64,000 bases of DNA from Sarcomyxa edulis (Eukaryota > Basidiomycota > Agaricomycetes > Agaricales > Mycenaceae): the NCBI GenBank assembly GCA_009761415.1, contig QUOL01000001.1, forward strand, positions 2,356,001 to 2,420,000, read 5' to 3'. The position numbers and the translations under genes were made by a program. Each line of letters opens with the position of its first letter. Position 1 is the stretch's first letter. Of the stretch, positions 59,452-64,000 are shown in pieces. The notes beneath the pieces are model-generated. The model was not told the origin of the DNA. It ran no database searches and worked only from the letters and a program-made list of their open reading frames with translations.

Positions 59452-60597
59452 ATGCCTTCGGTCGGTTCACACATTGATGATCTCGTATATAAATACGACT
59501 CGCCTGCAAGGATCCCAGAGATCGTCTGGGATGCCTGGAGGGCTTTGCCGGAGGCTGCGAATATTATGCTCTCCTGCGCTTTGAAGGCGCTCGACGAGGA
59601 ACACATCGGGTATATCACTCCAGATCAATTTTGGATTGTTTGTGGCCCGAAGGGGCATGGAGGCCCACTCTCGGTAAATTTTGTGCTATCCTGCACCGAG
59701 GGGCCACTAGGGTCATATCCCATCTTCATCTTCTGCGCTAACCCTGACGCCGCGTCTGACGAGCGCTGGATGAGAGCCCGTATCGAAATCATCGCAGAAG
59801 CTTTACATCGAATAGTGAACCCTAGTCGCGTTTACTCTATATTTGCGCCTCAGCAAATCTCACTCGCCTTCTCAGAGGCCTGGAGCGAGTTGACTGGAAT
59901 TGCATCATACGAGGAGCCTTATTATCTAGCAAGGATGAGTAGCTGCACGCGGAATACGTTCATCAACCGGCAGTTCACTATCCAAGCAGATATGAATATC
60001 ACTTACGAACTCCGTCTCGCCGAAGAGAGAGACATACCTGCAGCTGCTGTATTGTGTTACGGCTTCGCTGCTACATCCGTATGTATCTACTGCTTACGCT
60101 GTGCCTACCCATAATGATGCTATCTCGGCCTCAGGAACCGTTCGTATTGACCATGGAACAGGCATTCCAAGAGGCTTCTATGCTTGTTAGCAAGGGTCAG
60201 CTCTGGGTCCATACTATCAGCCGTCCGAACCTTCCAGAGGAAATCGCGTCTATCGTTGCCGTGACGAGAGAGAGCGAGTCATGCGCGGCCATAACGAAGG
60301 TCTTCACCAATATAAAGTGGCGATCTCGGCGATGTGCGGAACGGCTCGTTCGACGTGTATGCAAGCAGTATGTTTTCGAATAAACCCTTCGGGGTCATCT
60401 GCTTACATTTCTCTCTTAGCCTGCTGATAGCAGCCCGAAAAGAAAGCGTGGTGTTGTACGTTGCTCACAATAACCCGGCTGCTAACAAAGTCTATCATCG
60501 TGTTGGATTCGCTGGAATCGATCCAAAGAGACCTGTAGCAGATCCTTGGCTGGAAATTGGGTTTGATAGGGCTGCGGTAGCGCTTGGCCATTGGTAA
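59452..60597 (+). CDS. GNAT-fold acetyltransferase-like protein, tandem copy 1
   Basis: Three exons; the start at 59452 gives MPSVGSHIDDLVYKYDSPAR and the end is AVALGHW at 60597. The N-terminal 180 residues (CTEGPLGSYPIFIFCANPDA, RVYSIFAPQQISLAFSEAWS) form a variable region. The C-terminal GNAT core is EIASIVAVTRESESCAAITK, VFTNIKWRSRRCAERLVRRV, then VVLYVAHNNPAANKVYHRVG, which supplies the last strand and the Y-R-x-V-G-F signature. The acetyl-CoA loop R-R-x-x-G/A-x-A is degenerate (WRSRRCAERL). Substrate unknown. It is clearly paralogous to the gene at 62063. Confidence 0.75.
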
Positions 60598-62062
60598 AGG
60601 CGCTAGGAAAAAGGCGTCAATCTTTTTGTGTCGTTGTGCCCTTCCCCCCTCTTCGTTGATCCATCGGACAGACTTATATCCTTACTTGTTTTATTCAGAT
60701 AATACTATACGAGAACCGCGGACTTTACTATGTAGCAAGTAGTTACTTCCCTATCGCGAGACCGAAGATATGTACTGGCACAGTGACACTATCAATTAAA
60801 CCTTATCACTGTGCCCCATTTGGCAAAAATAACGTGGCGCCTCTGTGGCGCTTACTACCAGGTTCGCTCAAACTTTCCAACCTCTGCAGCATCACAAAAT
60901 CGTGTCTCTGGTTTGCGATGCGACGGAGGATCTGGGCGGGATATGCATCCTCACAAGTGGAACAAAAGGTTCCTCACTCATGACAGATCTTATCTCCCTT
61001 CTCTACAAGGCCATCGATCTCGTAGTTCTCGACAACTTTGCTCGCGACAACGTTTCAGCTGCGCCTTTACTAGTATCCACATGCTCTTCATCTTCAAAAA
61101 TATCGACTTGCAACTGCATCACTTGTTCTGACGGCACCTTCGCTCGCAGGATGGACCTGACGCACTCTGAAAATCTCACACGTCCACATGATCTTCAGAC
61201 AAACCTGCCCTTGCGCATCCTTGCGAGAATCTCGGTCTCGGAAAGTACTAGTACGACTGAACTTGTCAGGAAGTCCCCCAGACTGTTTCATCTCTTGCCG
61301 TCATGATCTGTTCGAGTCATACGGTGAATTCCTAGCCGTCACCGAAGCCGAATGTCTTTGCTACGAGTGGACAGTATGTTCTCATAAATTTAGCTCGGAT
61401 GAGAGCTTACTGCTCCCACAAGACTCTGGAGTGTATCACAGTATGGAAAAGAATCGTACTTTCTCTTGATGAAGCTCATCAATCTTTCTCCCGACAGGTT
61501 TACTGCTGCATGTGTCGCAAAATCCCGTACTTCCACAGTGATTGCCTTTGTACCATCATAAAATCAACCGCCGTAAAATAATTAGCAGCAGGCGTCTTTG
61601 AATTCGGTAGCGGTAGGAGCGCCTCTTCTGGTCGAAGCGCTCATATTGTCCTTCTAGAACCCTTGGAAACATCGTGAGTCATCGTCTTACTTCGAGATAT
61701 TACTCCCAACCCCATTCGAAGTGACATGGACTATCCGATGCGCTCGAGCATCTGGGAGGCATCTTCATCACGTTTCATCGCTCAAATCAACCTGATCCAG
61801 GGAAATCTCGTCTCTTCCGCGACACACTTCTGATTCCCAGGAAAATTTGGCTGTCTTCCGGCTTATGTAGCAGAAAGGATATAGCTGCACCGCGAAAGGC
61901 AGGTAGTAGGCCAGTCTCTTGGTTTTTACATGCCGTTTCCCACCTTACCAGACCTCGGGCCCCACCTTAACGGCCAATTTCAATGCTCGTCCGATCACCA
62001 AGCATCTTTCTTAAATCCAGACTTGCTTCGTCTCGAGATTCCGTCTTGGTCGATCCATTGAC
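60598..62062. other. Region between the GNAT genes, with a possible broken gene
   Basis: About 1.46 kb. Apart from the hypothetical frame at 60845-61581 nothing is recognisable; no intact third GNAT copy is present. Confidence 0.4.
60845..61581 (+). pseudogene. Hypothetical gene or remnant of unknown family
   Basis: A protein-like frame reads HHKIVSLVCDATEDLGGICI and SLMTDLISLLYKAIDLVVLD, followed by FESYGEFLAVTEAECLCYEW in another frame and CSHKTLECITVWKRIVLSLD, as if exons of one gene continue to about 61.58 kb. No proper ATG start or complete splice chain was found, so it may be decayed. Family not recognised. Confidence 0.25.
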
Positions 62063-63234
62063 ATGCCTCAACGTAGTCGAGTGTACGATACCGGCTCTCT
62101 ATCAATTCCGTATTCCGTCTCGATATTCGAATCCGTTACCGCACTACCCCCTTTGATTTGGGATTTCTTGAGATCCAATCCTCTTGAATCCAATCTCATC
62201 TATCCGCATGCCTTGAAGACCCTTGCCGATGAAGAGGAGGGAGTGGCCCCATTGAAGCATCAATGTTGGATTACCGCGGTCTCGGTTGGGTTGAAACCAT
62301 CTGTTGACTTTGTATTAGCGTGCACGGAAGGACCTCTGGGATCATATCCTATCTTCATCGTTGGCGCTCCACCTTCCCTTCGATTCTGCGACAATCTCAT
62401 CCGGTCCTGCTTGCGTACTCTGATAGACTCGCTCCGTAAAACAGTACCTACAACACGAGTTTACTCCGTCTTCGCCCGTCGCTCGGTAGCTATTGCGTTC
62501 TCGGAGCTCTGGGAAGAGACCACCGGAATTTCCTCGTACAAAGTTCCTTACTACGACGCAAATCTTATGTGCTGCATGAAAACAACATTTGGTCCCGCAA
62601 CTCGGCAGCTTGCGATACGTCATGATATAGTCGGCCATAATCTTCGCCTCGCTCGTGAGGATGATGTTCCCGCTGTGGCGAAGCTATGTCGCGATTTCTC
62701 TCAGGATTATGTGAGCACTGTTATTTCCTTGCTCACAAGCGACCTAACTGGACTGTGATATGACATAGGCGCCTTTTGCGCTGACTTCGGAGAGAGCAAC
62801 AGAAGAAGCCAAAATCCTAATCAGAAAAGAATGCCTCTGGGTCCATGCCATCCAGAAGCATGACGGGGAGCCCGAGATAGCCTCTATCGTCGCTGTTGGC
62901 CGTGATGCTGTCTCTATCTCTGTGATCACCAAGGTATTTACGGACTTTAAATGGAGACGATTGGGATGTGCCGAGCGCCTTGTGCGCCACGTTTGTACCC
63001 AGTGAGTGTCATTTTTTCCTCTAGCGCTCGCTGGTAGGGTTCTCACGTTCACATCAATCACGGAGTCTTCTCTCTTCCAAAGAGGCTGTCGCATTGTATG
63101 TTGCGCGCGATAATATTCTCGCCACCAACGTTTATCGCCGTGTTGGATTTACCCACAATGGGTTGGTCGATTCGGATTCGACATGGTTAGAAATAGGGTT
63201 CGACAGAAATGCAGTAGTGCTTGGCCACTGGTGA
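62063..63234 (+). CDS. GNAT-fold acetyltransferase-like protein, tandem copy 2
   Basis: The start at 62063 gives MPQRSRVYDTGSLSIPYSVS and the end is AVVLGHW at 63234, in three exons placed like those of copy 1. CTEGPLGSYPIF, RVYSVFARRSVAIAFSELWE and ASIVAVGRDAVSISVITKVF align with copy 1. Its acetyl-CoA loop is closer to canonical (RRLGCAERLVRHV). It ends with ALYVARDNILATNVYRRVGF. The similarity covers the full length, so this is a whole-gene duplication with later divergence. Confidence 0.75.
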
Positions 63235-63464
63235 AGTTATCGATGAATATAAAATTTGCCTATGTCCCTGTAGATTATTTCGATATTTATATCACTACCT
63301 TCCCAACAAATCATATCGACATGATAAAGCACTAGTGACCTCTTGTAGTTCGCTTTTCGGGACGGACTTGTCATTTCCTCATTGGGACACAATATTGATC
63401 CAAATTTAGACCACAAAGTACTTACACTCTTCCCATCCACTGGCTGGCCACTCGATGCAATCCG

Positions 63465-64000
63465 ATGCTTCCTTGGCTCTCAGGTAAATCGCAAGACCCT
63501 GACGGAGAATCTCGCACTGGGATTAGATCTTCTCTGCCATCTACTGCTCAAGCTGTAGATTCAAATTCTCATACCAGCGCAAAACATGCTTCGAAGTCGG
63601 CAGTAACAGCAGTCTCGACACCGCACGATGAACTGCTAGCACAGATCCATGGGAAACGCTCACAGTTAGATGCGGTGAAGCCAAACTCCCCAGACATACC
63701 CGATCTCACATCGCCCCACCTGCATCGTCACGATTCTACCCATCCCAATCTGAATCTGAACGACCCATTCGCAGAACCTCAGGGCCCAGGATCTGCTGCC
63801 AGGACTTACTCGACTGTGCGCACCACCCCAGACCTCATGCATCACGATGTCGATATTCTTTCCGACCCTTTCGATGGAAAAGAGCTTGGTGTGCTGAAGG
63901 CCGACCCGTATGACATCACACAGCTAGAACCAGGAGAGCTGTCAAGTAAAAACGAAGACATGTGGATGCACCTTTCTCGTATTTCGGAGTTGCAGAACGA
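63465..64000 (+). CDS. 5' part of an unidentified gene running off the right edge
   Basis: From ATG at 63465 the frame stays open for 178 codons to the end of the window: MLPWLSGKSQDPDGESRTGI, HDELLAQIHGKRSQLDAVKP, DPFAEPQGPGSAARTYSTVR, LSDPFDGKELGVLKADPYDI and EDMWMHLSRISELQNE. The first half is Ser/Pro/His-rich and disordered-looking; the last part looks like the start of a coiled coil. No family can be named from this fragment. Confidence 0.55.
   Translation, partial: MLPWLSGKSQDPDGESRTGIRSSLPSTAQAVDSNSHTSAKHASKSAVTAVSTPHDELLAQIHGKRSQLDAVKPNSPDIPDLTSPHLHRHDSTHPNLNLNDPFAEPQGPGSAARTYSTVRTTPDLMHHDVDILSDPFDGKELGVLKADPYDITQLEPGELSSKNEDMWMHLSRISELQN

Overview
The window is nuclear DNA of a basidiomycete fungus, most likely an Agaricomycete. 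Genes are packed on both strands and cut by many 45-70 bp GT-AG introns. TATA boxes sit close to start codons, and families typical of mushroom-forming fungi are present (DUF6593, multicopy F-box proteins, TET/JBP-like dioxygenases, a Helitron). No rRNA, tRNA or CRISPR array was seen. All exon joins were made by eye from reading frame, splice signals and family conservation.

Left block (0.4-24.2 kb), mostly conserved housekeeping genes. Three tandem soluble inorganic pyrophosphatase genes (0.4-5.2 kb) come first. They are followed by a secreted GH5 exo-beta-1,3-glucanase, a non-autonomous inverted-repeat transposon (7.73-8.86 kb), a tiny 49-residue gene, RRP1/Nop52, 5-hydroxyisourate hydrolase, the NEDD8-conjugating enzyme UBC12, an isopenicillin-N-synthase-like dioxygenase, a DUF6593 protein, a fused p-aminobenzoate synthase, TTI1 and dCMP deaminase DCD1.

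Accessory island (about 24.3-52.2 kb). An uninterrupted Helitron replicase-helicase frame (2662 codons) lies just upstream of DCD1 and ends in what looks like a cysteine peptidase domain. Next come two divergent gene groups around a perfect 129-bp inverted repeat at 39,063-39,379. The minus-strand group holds a multidomain gene with a TET/JBP-like Fe(II)/2-oxoglutarate dioxygenase core plus a paralogue of its N-terminal domain. The plus-strand group holds a 799-residue Spt5-like protein (NGN plus several KOW-like segments) and a gene containing an intron-bearing minisatellite. Two more uncharacterised fungal families (44.5-49.4 kb), an F-box gene and a small coiled-coil gene complete the island. 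Tandem repeats of 42 bp (32.5 kb) and 101 bp (52.0 kb) lie near its edges.

Right block (52.5-64 kb): a tandem pair of F-box/zinc-finger-like genes, the RNase P/MRP subunit POP3, two tandem GNAT-like acetyltransferase genes separated by an unclear gene remnant, and the 5' part of a gene that runs off the end.

The most interesting proposal is that 32.6-49.4 kb is one accessory module pairing a DNA-base-oxidising enzyme (TET/JBP family) with a transcription-elongation-factor mimic (Spt5-like), expressed outward from a perfectly mirrored promoter. This is inference; the domain calls rest on motifs seen in the sequence.
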